Part shown: positions 52,568-61,580 of the stretch, piece after piece | Position numbering within the stretch: the first letter of the stretch is position 1 | Layout: every line of letters starts with the position of its first letter | Assembly: GCF_003332305.1 (NCBI RefSeq) | Contig: NZ_QOIO01000002.1 | Span: 62,001-126,000, forward strand | DNA: 64,000 nt | Direction of reading: 5' to 3' | Origin: Microvirga aerophila | GTDB taxonomy: Bacteria > Pseudomonadota > Alphaproteobacteria > Rhizobiales > Beijerinckiaceae | Notes under the pieces: model-generated | What the model saw: the letters and a program-made list of their open reading frames with translations, nothing else | The model's database searches: none | What the model was told of the DNA's origin: nothing | Program-made: the position numbers and the translations under genes

Positions 52568-53956
52568 ATGAATTACCATACCTACTATGCAAAAGCGGAC
52601 CGCCCTGTTGAAACCTGCGTGGTGGGTACAGGCGGCTTTGGTCAGAGCTTTCTTGCCCAAGCCCGACGCGTTCCTCTGATGAACGCACGAATCGCAGTCG
52701 ACATTACCTCCGAAGCCGCTGCATCCGGATTGAGGGCTGCGGGGATCGACCCTCGAGAAATCCGAATTTGCGATTCTGCTCAAGATGCCAAAGCCGCCTG
52801 GGATCGAGGCGACCACATCGCCGTCAGCGATCTTGCCACGGTGGCTGACCTTCCCGTCGACGTCATCGTCGAAGCTACGGGGCGGCCCCTGGCGGCTGCG
52901 CGCCATGCGCTCATCGCTGTTGAAGCGGGGAAGCATCTCGCGCTCGTCACCAAGGAACTCGACAGTGTCGTTGGACCAGGCCTCAAGCATCTCGCGGCGG
53001 AGCATGATCTGGTCGTCACCACGGTCGACGGCGATCAACCGAGCTTGCTCATCGGCCTTGCAACCTGGGCCGAAGTGATGGGCTTTAGCGTGATCGCGGC
53101 GGGCAAATCCAGCGAGTATGATTTCGTCTACGATCCTTCGTCGCGGCGTCTGACCAGCAATGAGCGGCTGGCGGAGGGAGTGGATCTTGAAAGCCACTGG
53201 AGCTTGGGCGAGCGCGACGTCCGAGAAATTCTCGCAGCACGAGACGCCGCAATTGCAGGTTTTCCGCAAAGAGCTGTGCCGGATCTATGCGAGCTCATGG
53301 TCGTCGCCAATGCTACCGGCCTTCAGCCCGACCGTATGGACCTCCACGCCCCCCTCGCCCGCATCAATGAGGTGCCGACGATTTTCTCCCATCGAGATGG
53401 CGGCGGCATCCTTTCAGGCGAGCGTCGTCTCGACGTGTTCCACTGCCTTCGCAAACCCGACGAGATCAGCTTTGCAGGTGGCGTCTTCGTAGCCATCCGG
53501 TGTGAGAATGCGGCGAGCTGGGAGATGCTGGCCCAGAAGGGGCATATCGTCAGCCGCACGGGCGAGACAGCGATGGTCTTCCTGCCGCGGCACCTCCTCG
53601 GGCTCGAAGCTGCAACCAGCATTCTGGATGCTGCGATCCACAATGTGTCCGGCTACGGGTCCGACTACCGACCCCGCTATGACCTGATTGCCGTCGCAAC
53701 CGAAGACTTGCCGGCCGGTACAGTTCTATCCATGGGTGGTCACCATCATACGATCTCCGGCTTGACCGCCGAGTTTAGACCCGCTGGCTCTTTGTCGGAC
53801 AATGCACCTGCACCATTCTATCTTGCGGCTGATTGTCGGTTTGCAGCGCCAGTCCGCAAGGGACAGGAAGTCCGCATGAAGGATCTTGACCTTCCGGGCA
53901 CCTCGGCTCTGCTCACCTTACGCCGCAAGCAGGATGCACGGTTCTTCGGACAATAG
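52568..53956 (+). CDS. NAD(P)-dependent oxidoreductase with C-terminal SAF domain
   Basis: 462 residues, of the family listed as homoserine dehydrogenase-like (COG4091 type). The Rossmann motif CVVGTGGFGQSFLA lies at about 18-32; the middle has IVEATGRPLAAARHALIAVE and LVTKELDSVVGP. From about 370 there is a SAF-like domain: LIAVATEDLPAGTVLSMGGHHH, SLSDNAPAPFYLA, and GQEVRMKDLDLPG. SAF domains occur in sugar-acid dehydratases and antifreeze-like proteins, so an acid-sugar substrate is likely. It is not part of the described Otn pathway as I know it; it may feed another acid sugar in. Confidence 0.75.
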   Translation: MNYHTYYAKADRPVETCVVGTGGFGQSFLAQARRVPLMNARIAVDITSEAAASGLRAAGIDPREIRICDSAQDAKAAWDRGDHIAVSDLATVADLPVDVIVEATGRPLAAARHALIAVEAGKHLALVTKELDSVVGPGLKHLAAEHDLVVTTVDGDQPSLLIGLATWAEVMGFSVIAAGKSSEYDFVYDPSSRRLTSNERLAEGVDLESHWSLGERDVREILAARDAAIAGFPQRAVPDLCELMVVANATGLQPDRMDLHAPLARINEVPTIFSHRDGGGILSGERRLDVFHCLRKPDEISFAGGVFVAIRCENAASWEMLAQKGHIVSRTGETAMVFLPRHLLGLEAATSILDAAIHNVSGYGSDYRPRYDLIAVATEDLPAGTVLSMGGHHHTISGLTAEFRPAGSLSDNAPAPFYLAADCRFAAPVRKGQEVRMKDLDLPGTSALLTLRRKQDARFFGQ

Positions 53957-53987
53957 GTCGGCAATCATCAGCCGGAGCAAATGACCG

Positions 53988-54971
53988 ATGACCCTCCTGT
54001 CGCATTTGCGGCCCGATCGCTTCACCCTGGCTCTGCTGGCAAGCGCGATCGGAGCTACCCTCATGCCTGCAACCGGAGCCGCCGCACCGGTCCTCAAGAT
54101 CGTTATTGCCGGTTCAATCGCGCTTCTGTTCTTCCTACAAGGTGCTCGCCTGCCGCGGGAGGCAATTGTCGGCGGCATCGTCCACTGGCGACTGCATCTG
54201 ACCGTCTTTGCAGCCACGTTCATTCTGTTCCCGCTCCTCGGCCTCCTGCTGAGCAAGAGCCTCCAGCCGATTTTGGCGCCGGGGATAGCTTTAGGCATAC
54301 TCTACCTCTGCCTTCTGCCATCGACTATTCAATCCTCCATCACCTTCACGTCGATCGCCCATGGCAACGTGGCTGCCGCCGTGTGCAGCGCGTCCGCATC
54401 GAACGTGCTGGGTGTATTCCTTACGCCGCTCCTCATGAGCTTTCTCATGAATACGCAAGGCGGCGTGCCATTGAGCGCCATCGGCTCCGTGGTCATGCAA
54501 CTCCTCGTCCCGTTCATCGTGGGACACTTGGCGCGACCCTGGATCGGCCAATGGGTCGAACGACACCGGACCGTGACCGGGATCGTTGATCGGGGGGCTA
54601 TTCTGCTGGTGGTATACTATGCTTTCGGCGAAGCAGTTCTGAATGGCCTGTGGCACCAATTGTCAGCGCGTGATCTCGCCGTTCTCATCGTCCTCAACTG
54701 CGTTCTCCTCGCCACGGTTCTTTTCGTCGTGACAGGTGCAAGCCGTCTGTTCGGATTCTCCCGTCCGGACGAGATTGCCATTGTGTTCTGTGGATCCAAG
54801 AAAAGTCTTGGCAGCGGGGTTCCGATCGCAAGCATCTTGTTCCCGGCCGCGATGATCGGCGTGGTCATCCTGCCGCTCATGCTTTTCCATCAAATCCAGC
54901 TCGTGGTCTGCGCGGTTCTGGCCCGTGCTTATGCAAGTCGCGCCGAAGCGGCATCTGCGCGCCGGAGCTGA
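53988..54971 (+). CDS. SLC10-type (bile acid:sodium symporter family) carrier, YfeH/SLC10A7-like
   Basis: A 327-residue membrane protein with about ten hydrophobic helices. SLC10A7-like features are FLQGARLPREAIVGG, LPSTIQSSITFTSIAHGN and FCGSKKSLGSGVPIA. It begins 31 bases after the SAF oxidoreductase and closes the otn run. It could bring in an acid, or export one, beside the Tct system; the substrate is unknown. Convergent with the next operon. Confidence 0.83.
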   Translation: MTLLSHLRPDRFTLALLASAIGATLMPATGAAAPVLKIVIAGSIALLFFLQGARLPREAIVGGIVHWRLHLTVFAATFILFPLLGLLLSKSLQPILAPGIALGILYLCLLPSTIQSSITFTSIAHGNVAAAVCSASASNVLGVFLTPLLMSFLMNTQGGVPLSAIGSVVMQLLVPFIVGHLARPWIGQWVERHRTVTGIVDRGAILLVVYYAFGEAVLNGLWHQLSARDLAVLIVLNCVLLATVLFVVTGASRLFGFSRPDEIAIVFCGSKKSLGSGVPIASILFPAAMIGVVILPLMLFHQIQLVVCAVLARAYASRAEAASARRS

Positions 54972-55024
54972 AGCGTCTTCCAGAGACACGACCGCAAGCC
55001 GGTCCTGTGGCCCGATCGAGCGCT

Positions 55025-56182
55025 TTACAGGACAGCGCCATAAAGGCCAGCAACCTCTTCCGAGTTCATATCGCGGGGATTGTTGGCGAGAAGTCTTTGA
55101 ATGCCGACCGTGACCTCGCGGGCCATCTCGGGAATATCTGCCTCGGTGACGCCGAGTTGGCTCAATCGCGTCTCCAATCCGACCGACGCCACCAGTTGTT
55201 CAAGCTCGGACACGAAGGCCTCGGCGGCGGCAGAGGCATCAACGAAGCGATGCCCTGGCAGCAGATGGGTGGCGAGCTCCGCATACTCCTTTTCGGCGAC
55301 CGGCATGTTGAACCGCATCACCGGTCCCATGACCAGAGCGTTGCTGTGACCATGCGGGATGTGGAATCGGGTACCCAAGGGGTAGGACAAGGCATGGACA
55401 GCCGCAACCGACGCATTGACGAAGGCCATCCCGGCCAACATCGAGCCCTGGAGCATAGCAGAGCGAGCCTCGATATCGGTCCCATCGGCCACAACTTTAC
55501 GGATGTTTCCTCCCAGCAAGTCCAGCGCCTTCACGGCGAGCGTATCGGAAACCACGTTCTTGCGTGTGCGGCTCGTGTAGGCCTCGATGGCATGCACCAT
55601 GGCGTCTAGCGCGGAAGCAGCGGTCACATGTGCCGGCATGCCCAGCGTCAGTTCCGCATCCAGGAGTGCGACATCGGGCAAAAGCTGGGAGGAGTAAATC
55701 GCTTTCTTCTCATTGGCCTCGCTGGTCACCACCGATGTCCAGGTCACCTCAGACCCTGTGCCCGCAGTGGTCGGCACCTGGATCAATGGCAACCGTTGAC
55801 CCCGCGCCAGATCGGTGCCGTACATTTCTTCGATGGGCTGTTCGGAATGAATAAGCAGCGCCACCAGCTTCGCCGTATCCAGTGAGCTTCCTCCACCCAA
55901 CCCGACGATGCCGTTCGCCCCGAAGTTGCGGGCTGCCTCCACGGCTGCGCGCACGACCCTCACAGGCGGATCCGCCTGCACCTGGTCAAACACCGTTGCG
56001 GTCATGCCAGCCGCGGTCAAAGCAGCAACTGCACGTCCCGCAAATCCGCAGGCGGCGATACCGGCATCGCAGATTACGATCGCCCGGCTGACACCCAGCC
56101 CAGCCATCAGAGTACCAATTCGCTTTAACCCTCCAATCTCACAGATCACGCGTGGCGGGCTATGAAACGTGAAGTTTGTCAT
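55025..56182 (-). CDS. Iron-containing (type III) alcohol dehydrogenase
   Basis: A 385-residue Fe-ADH. The NAD(P) motif GLGGGSSLDTAKLVA is at about 95. Metal-ligand residues are seen as the Asp and His of SALDAMVHAIEAY, AVHALSYPLG and HIPHGHSNAL. The substrate is unknown: family members act on maleylacetate, lactaldehyde or simple alcohols. Last gene of the long minus-strand operon, 144 bases after the GMC gene, so it may be a separate unit. Confidence 0.9.
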   Translation of the reverse strand: MTNFTFHSPPRVICEIGGLKRIGTLMAGLGVSRAIVICDAGIAACGFAGRAVAALTAAGMTATVFDQVQADPPVRVVRAAVEAARNFGANGIVGLGGGSSLDTAKLVALLIHSEQPIEEMYGTDLARGQRLPLIQVPTTAGTGSEVTWTSVVTSEANEKKAIYSSQLLPDVALLDAELTLGMPAHVTAASALDAMVHAIEAYTSRTRKNVVSDTLAVKALDLLGGNIRKVVADGTDIEARSAMLQGSMLAGMAFVNASVAAVHALSYPLGTRFHIPHGHSNALVMGPVMRFNMPVAEKEYAELATHLLPGHRFVDASAAAEAFVSELEQLVASVGLETRLSQLGVTEADIPEMAREVTVGIQRLLANNPRDMNSEEVAGLYGAVL

Positions 56183-56326
56183 TCAAGTTCTCCCTGTCTG
56201 TTATTCTGATCGGCGCGGCTGTTCAGTGGAGGAGTGGATTGAGCGGCTGCCCTTCAGGCCTCATCCTGGGTAATGACCTTGCTTTATCTCGAAGGACGGC
56301 TCGATGGGCTTCAGATGTGATTCCTA

Positions 56327-57931
56327 TCAAGCGCTTTGGCGAGCATCGGCTTTGATGAGGTCAGCTCCTTTCTCGGCAATCATCAAGACAGCGGCCTGAG
56401 TGTTGGCCGAGACCATGGTGGGCATGATGGACGCATCCACAACACGAAGTCCTTCAAGCCCATAAACCTTCAGGCGCTCATCCACGACCGCTTGCGGGCC
56501 CTTGCCCATGCTGCAGGTGCCGATCGCGTGATAGATGGTCTGGCCGTTGCGCCGAGCGAAATCGAGCCATTCATCATCGGTGCTCACCTCCGGCCCCGGA
56601 TTCATCTCATAGGCTCGGTACCGATCCATCGCCGGCTGCTCGACAATGTTCCGGGCAATCTTCATGCCGCCAATCAGGGATTCCTGATCGGCTCTGACCG
56701 AAAGGAAATTCGGCCGGATCGCTGGGGGGACAGTAGGGTCCGGCGACTTGATATGGATCGAGCCTCGGGACTCCGGGCGCAGCTGCGTGACGCCAATGGT
56801 CATTCCAGGCTCCCGGTCGAGCTTGCGCTCACCGGCATTCGCGTAGCTCGCATGCATGAAGAAGTACTGCACGTCCGGCGTTTCGAGCTCCGGCCTCGTC
56901 TTGACGAAGCCATGAGCTAGGCCGGTGCCAAATGTCAAAATGCCCTTACGGGTCAAAAAGTACTGAGCGACAGCTGCGCCAAGTCGCCATCCCCTCGTCA
57001 TCTCGTTGAGGGTAACAGGGAGCTTGACGCGCCAGTTCATCCGCGTTGCGAAATGATCGATGTAATTATTGCCTACGCCGGGAAGCGCGTGGGTCACGGG
57101 AATTCCGACAGACCCGAGTGTGTTCGGGTCCCCGACCCCCGACAATTCGAGCAGGTGCGGCGTCTGAATGGATCCCGCTGTCAGGATCACCTCGGCTCGC
57201 GCCCTAACCTTTTTCTCTTCACTCCCAACTCGATAGGTCACGCCGACAGCCCGACGTCCCTCGAAATCAATGCGCATGACATGAGCATGGGTCCGCACCT
57301 CGAGGTTCGGTCGCGACATGGCAGGGCGGAGATAGGCATCTGCGGCGCTCCAGCGGCGTCCCTTCCGCTGATTGACCTGATAATAACCAAAGCCTTCCTG
57401 ATCGACCCCATTGTAGTCGGGGTTCTTCGGATAACCGGCTTCCTGCGCCGCCTCGATGAACGCTTCCGAGATCTCCGGGCGTTCGGACACGCGAACCACA
57501 TTGAGAGGTCCGCTTCCTCCTCGCATTTCGCTCTCGCCGTCTTCGAAGCTCTCCAATTTCTTGAAGTACGGCAGGACGTCCTGGAAGCTCCAGCTTGTCG
57601 CTCCACGCTGTGCCCAGGTATCATAATCCTGGGGTTGGCCGCGGACGAAGATCATGCCGTTGATCAGCGTTGATCCGCCGAGCCCTTTCCCACGCGGCAC
57701 CACAATGGTGCGGTTATGGACATTTTCCTCGGGCTCGGTTTGGAATCGCCAATTATACTTGGCGTTCGTGAGAAGTTTGCTGAAGCCGGCCGGGATCGGG
57801 ATCCAAAACCCGCTGTCAGCACCACCGGCTTCAAGCACCAGAACCTTGTACTTTGAGGATTCCGTCAGACGGTTTGCCAGCACGCATCCAGCCGTCCCGC
57901 CTCCAACGATGATATAATCAAAGTATTCCAT
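56327..57931 (-). CDS. GMC-family FAD alcohol oxidoreductase
   Basis: A 534-residue choline-dehydrogenase-like flavoenzyme. FAD motif DYIIVGGGTAGCVLANRL opens the chain, GKGLGGSTLINGM is at about 80, and the active-site His lies in YHAIGTCSMG with the Asn in SANTQAAVLM. It oxidises a primary alcohol to the aldehyde, passing electrons to quinone or O2. It lies 46 bases after the GlcD-type gene. The substrate is unknown; its neighbours suggest a hydroxylated or oxidised acid. Confidence 0.9.
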   Translation of the reverse strand: MEYFDYIIVGGGTAGCVLANRLTESSKYKVLVLEAGGADSGFWIPIPAGFSKLLTNAKYNWRFQTEPEENVHNRTIVVPRGKGLGGSTLINGMIFVRGQPQDYDTWAQRGATSWSFQDVLPYFKKLESFEDGESEMRGGSGPLNVVRVSERPEISEAFIEAAQEAGYPKNPDYNGVDQEGFGYYQVNQRKGRRWSAADAYLRPAMSRPNLEVRTHAHVMRIDFEGRRAVGVTYRVGSEEKKVRARAEVILTAGSIQTPHLLELSGVGDPNTLGSVGIPVTHALPGVGNNYIDHFATRMNWRVKLPVTLNEMTRGWRLGAAVAQYFLTRKGILTFGTGLAHGFVKTRPELETPDVQYFFMHASYANAGERKLDREPGMTIGVTQLRPESRGSIHIKSPDPTVPPAIRPNFLSVRADQESLIGGMKIARNIVEQPAMDRYRAYEMNPGPEVSTDDEWLDFARRNGQTIYHAIGTCSMGKGPQAVVDERLKVYGLEGLRVVDASIMPTMVSANTQAAVLMIAEKGADLIKADARQSA

Positions 57932-57977
57932 GACAATAATCTTTCAGGAACTCAGCCTCATGATGCCGATGCGATAG

Positions 57978-59366
57978 TCAGGGCGAGAGCACCTTGCCTG
58001 GATTGAGAAGTCCTTGCGGATCGAGAGCAAGCTTGAGCTTTCGGGCAAGCTCCATTTCCACCGAGGAGCGATACCTTACCAGCTCACCGACACGATACTG
58101 CCCGATCCCATGTTCCGCCGAGATGCTGCCGCCATGGGACGCAACAACGTCGTGCACGATACGATTGACGGCGCCAGCATCGTGACCGTCCTCGATCAGA
58201 ACGTTGTAGTGAATGTTCCCGTCACCCAAGTGTCCGAAGGCGTTCACCCGGGTTCCGGGCACTTCATCAGCGAGGGCTTTGCCAACATCGACCAGGAACA
58301 GTGGAACGGCTGTGAGCGGCACGGAGACGTCATGCTTGACGCTTTTGCCCTCTCTCGCTTCGGATTCCGTCACGTGCTCGCGCAGGGCCCACAACTGCGC
58401 CGCCTGTGCGCCGGATTCGGCAATGACTCCGTCAAGGGCGATCTCACGCTCAAAAGCGGAGCCGAGCATCGCCTCGGCAGCCTCGCGCAGCCCAGCCAGA
58501 CTGGACGCCGCCTCGATGAGCACAAACCACTCGCCCTCGGCGATCGGAGGCTTCAGGCCAGCATGTCTCGCGACGAGATCGAGTGATGTCCGGGAAATCA
58601 GCTCAAAGGCGGTTATTTGATCGCCCAAATCATCCTGGGCGAGCCCGAAAAGCGTCAAAGCCGCGTCTGGGTCAGGCACTGACAGCAGGGCAGTGACGGA
58701 GTGCTTGGGCCTTGGAAGCAGTCTCAGGACCGCCGCCGTTACAACTCCAAGCGTACCCTCGCTACCGATGAAGAGTTGCTTCCAGTCGTAGCCAGCATTG
58801 TCCTTGCGCAACCTGCGCAAGCCGTTGGCGATCGTGCCATCGGGTAGCACAACCTCAAGGCCAAGGACGAGATTGCGGGTCATTCCGTAGCGCAGCACAT
58901 TCACGCCGCCGGCATTGGCCGCAACAACGCCTCCGATCGTAGCCGACCCCTCGGCCGCCAGGCTGATGGGAAGCAGGCGGCCTGCCGTGGAGGCGGCATC
59001 CTGCGCAACTTTCAGAATGCAGCCTGCCTCGGCTTCGATTGTCATACCGATAGGATCGACATTCCGGATCGCCGCCATGCGGTTGAGCGATAAAACGACC
59101 TGGGTGCCTGATGCATCCGGAACGGCGCCGCCCGCCAATCCGGTATTTCCGCCTTGTGGTACGATCGGAACTCCGGCCTCGCGACAGATCCGCACGACTT
59201 GTGCAACTTGCTCCGTCGAATTCGGGCGGACCACGCAGGCAGGCTTGCCGGGAAAGAGCTTGCGCCAATCAACCGCATACGATTCCAGATCACGCCAATC
59301 GGTGATTACGCCGGCGGGGCCGAGATAGCTTTGCAGGCGATCGGCAAGATCGGACGACGTGCTCAT
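57978..59366 (-). CDS. FAD-linked oxidase, GlcD/D-lactate dehydrogenase type
   Basis: A 462-residue VAO-type flavoprotein. FAD_binding_4 domain (about 35-175) includes VVRPNSTEQVAQVV and VPQGGNTGLAGGAVP. The C-terminal FAD-oxidase_C domain (about 215-460) has the metal-ligand segment FGHLGDGNIHYNV and SAEHGIGQYRVG. It oxidises a D-2-hydroxyacid (glycolate, D-lactate or D-2-hydroxyglutarate) to the 2-oxoacid. Its start overlaps the fused E1 gene by 4 bases, so the two are translationally coupled: the 2-oxoacid formed could be the E1 substrate. Confidence 0.9.
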   Translation of the reverse strand: MSTSSDLADRLQSYLGPAGVITDWRDLESYAVDWRKLFPGKPACVVRPNSTEQVAQVVRICREAGVPIVPQGGNTGLAGGAVPDASGTQVVLSLNRMAAIRNVDPIGMTIEAEAGCILKVAQDAASTAGRLLPISLAAEGSATIGGVVAANAGGVNVLRYGMTRNLVLGLEVVLPDGTIANGLRRLRKDNAGYDWKQLFIGSEGTLGVVTAAVLRLLPRPKHSVTALLSVPDPDAALTLFGLAQDDLGDQITAFELISRTSLDLVARHAGLKPPIAEGEWFVLIEAASSLAGLREAAEAMLGSAFEREIALDGVIAESGAQAAQLWALREHVTESEAREGKSVKHDVSVPLTAVPLFLVDVGKALADEVPGTRVNAFGHLGDGNIHYNVLIEDGHDAGAVNRIVHDVVASHGGSISAEHGIGQYRVGELVRYRSSVEMELARKLKLALDPQGLLNPGKVLSP

Positions 59367-61570
59367 CTGAAAGCCTCGTTGAGACGCGCTCCATCGACGG
59401 GAGTCCCTTTGGCCGCCATGGCAAGAGCAAGACCTTGGGCGACTTCCCGGCTTCCGGCGAAAGCCGCTCGCTCAAGAACCTTGGAAATGGTGGGAGAAGC
59501 CTCCCGACCATGCACGCGCTGAACCGGCTGATCGAGCCAATCCAGGTAGCGCCGTTGGATTTCGTCCGCGAGCATCGCCCCGTAGGACGTGCCGACGGAT
59601 CCTTGCTCGGCGATGACAACGTTGTTTGTCCGACGAATGCTGTTACCGATCGTTTCCCAGTCGATGGAGGTGCGGTCGAGAGTCCGCAAATCGATGACTT
59701 CGGCATCGACCCCAAGTCTCTCCACGGCTTCAAGGGAGCGCGTCACCATGGCCGAATAGGTGAGTACGGTCAGGTCTCGTCCGGAACGGGCAACGCGAGC
59801 TTTCCCCAGCGGGACGACATAATCGAGATCATCGGCCGGCAGAGCGCCCATCGTCTGATAGAGGTCGACATGCTCGATTACCAGAATAGGATCGCGGCAC
59901 TGCAAGGCTGCGTTCATGAGGCCCACATAATCATGAGGCGTGGATGGTGCGATGATGCGCCAGCCAGGTGAACTGGCGAACATGCCCGCAGGATCGAGCG
60001 AGTGCTGTGAGCCGTAACCCGTACCCATGGCGATCTTGGTGCGTAGAACCAACGGCACGTTGGTGTCGCCGCCGAACATATGGCGGGCCTTGCCGATCTG
60101 GTTGAAGACCTGGTCTGCCGCCACCCACATGAAGTCCGGATACATGAATTCAATGATCGGCCGGTAGCGGCCATCCATGGCCATTCCGCCGGCCAACCCA
60201 GTAAAGGCGGCCTCGCTGATCGGGGTTCCCAGTACACGTCCGGGAAAAGCGTCGGCAAGGCCTCGGGTTGCTCCGTTGGTGCCGCCTTTCAGCCGGTGAA
60301 TATCCTCTCCCATGACCACAAGGGAGGGATCGGTCTCGAAACGTCGGTGCAGAACGTCGGCAATCGCGTCCACGAACTTCCGCTCTTTGGTGGGTCCGTA
60401 ATACGCATCGCTCTCCACGATCCTCACGGTGTTCCAATCCGGCAGATCGCCCCTGATACCTACGTCGACAAAGGCAGCGTCGGGCCACATGTCAGGCCGG
60501 ATGCGCCGCGAATTTCCATGAGCTTCGACAAGGCGTTCCGCCAAACGCGTCATGACCGTCTTACACCGGTCGCGGAGGTCGGACACATCAGCATCGCTGA
60601 CAAGATTGCGCCTGACCATCTCGTCAGCCGTGCGCTTGAGCGGGTCACGGGCGCGCCAGGCGACCTCCTCCTCCTTGCTGCGATAACCGAAAGCAGAGCC
60701 AGGCAGGGGGCCGTTCTGGTGGAAGAAACGATAAACCTCAGCCTCGATCAGCGCAGGACCCTTGCCTTCTCGCAGGAGCGCCAGGGCCTCCTGGGTTGCA
60801 AGATGGACCGCCAGCGGATCCATGCCGTCGACGCGCCATGACGGGATGCCGAACCCGCAACCCCGCCCGGAGAGACGGGCCTCACGCGTAACTTCCTCGA
60901 CCCTGGTTGCAACGGCGTACAGGTTATTCTCGACGAAAAACAACATCGGCAGAGACCAAGCCGCCGCAAGATTCATCGTTTCAAGGGCCGCGCCAATATT
61001 GACGGCGCCGTCCCCGAAATACGTTATGGCGACGTCGCCTGTTTCGGCCATCTTGTGGGCCATGGCCGCGCCCGCCGCGAGCGGCACGCCGCCTCCCACG
61101 ATTGCATTGGTGCCGAGCGCCCCAGCCTCGGCCCAGCGCAAATGCATGGAGCCGCCTCGGCCGTGCCCGAAGCCTGGCTCAAGGCCGAGGATTTCGGCCA
61201 GGGTCTGGTGAAGCACCTGCTCGACCTCGGGTGAGATGTCCGCCTTCGGATCCAGGTGCGGCGCTACATAAGCCAGAGCCTTCGCCAAGAATTGATGGTG
61301 ACCACGGTGTGAGCCGTTGACCTGATCGCTCGCGCGTAGGCCGACAATGGACGCGACAGCGCCGCCTTCCTGTCCGATGGAGGAATGGGCGGGGCCATGT
61401 ACGAGTCCTTCCCCTGCCAGGTCGAGAACCGTCTCCTCAAAAGCCCGGATGAGATGCATCTGCGTGAGCATTTCGCCGAGCAGAGCCGGATCCGCCTTGT
61501 CCCAATCCTCACGGGTGGTGCGCAGTTCAATCCAGGGCGCTGCGGTTTCTAGCCTCGTCCGTTCCGGCAT
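59363..61570 (-). CDS. Fused E1 alpha/beta 2-oxoacid dehydrogenase (TPP-dependent)
   Basis: A 735-residue protein: E1-alpha domain (about 25-330) fused to an E1-beta domain (about 390-725). The TPP motif is YFGDGAVNIGAA through to ENNLYAVA in the alpha part; NGSHRGHHQFLA and HGRGGSMHL are also alpha. Beta segments are VVMGEDIHR, FTGLAGGMAMDG and VIDLRTLDR. No E2 or E3 gene and no lipoyl domain lies in the window. The frame starts at 61735, but AGGAGAACCTCC precedes this ATG. Acetoin or branched oxoacid systems share this fold. It may act non-canonically or recruit housekeeping E2/E3. Confidence 0.88.
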   Translation of the reverse strand: MPERTRLETAAPWIELRTTREDWDKADPALLGEMLTQMHLIRAFEETVLDLAGEGLVHGPAHSSIGQEGGAVASIVGLRASDQVNGSHRGHHQFLAKALAYVAPHLDPKADISPEVEQVLHQTLAEILGLEPGFGHGRGGSMHLRWAEAGALGTNAIVGGGVPLAAGAAMAHKMAETGDVAITYFGDGAVNIGAALETMNLAAAWSLPMLFFVENNLYAVATRVEEVTREARLSGRGCGFGIPSWRVDGMDPLAVHLATQEALALLREGKGPALIEAEVYRFFHQNGPLPGSAFGYRSKEEEVAWRARDPLKRTADEMVRRNLVSDADVSDLRDRCKTVMTRLAERLVEAHGNSRRIRPDMWPDAAFVDVGIRGDLPDWNTVRIVESDAYYGPTKERKFVDAIADVLHRRFETDPSLVVMGEDIHRLKGGTNGATRGLADAFPGRVLGTPISEAAFTGLAGGMAMDGRYRPIIEFMYPDFMWVAADQVFNQIGKARHMFGGDTNVPLVLRTKIAMGTGYGSQHSLDPAGMFASSPGWRIIAPSTPHDYVGLMNAALQCRDPILVIEHVDLYQTMGALPADDLDYVVPLGKARVARSGRDLTVLTYSAMVTRSLEAVERLGVDAEVIDLRTLDRTSIDWETIGNSIRRTNNVVIAEQGSVGTSYGAMLADEIQRRYLDWLDQPVQRVHGREASPTISKVLERAAFAGSREVAQGLALAMAAKGTPVDGARLNEAFR

Positions 61571-61580
61571 GGAGGTTCTC

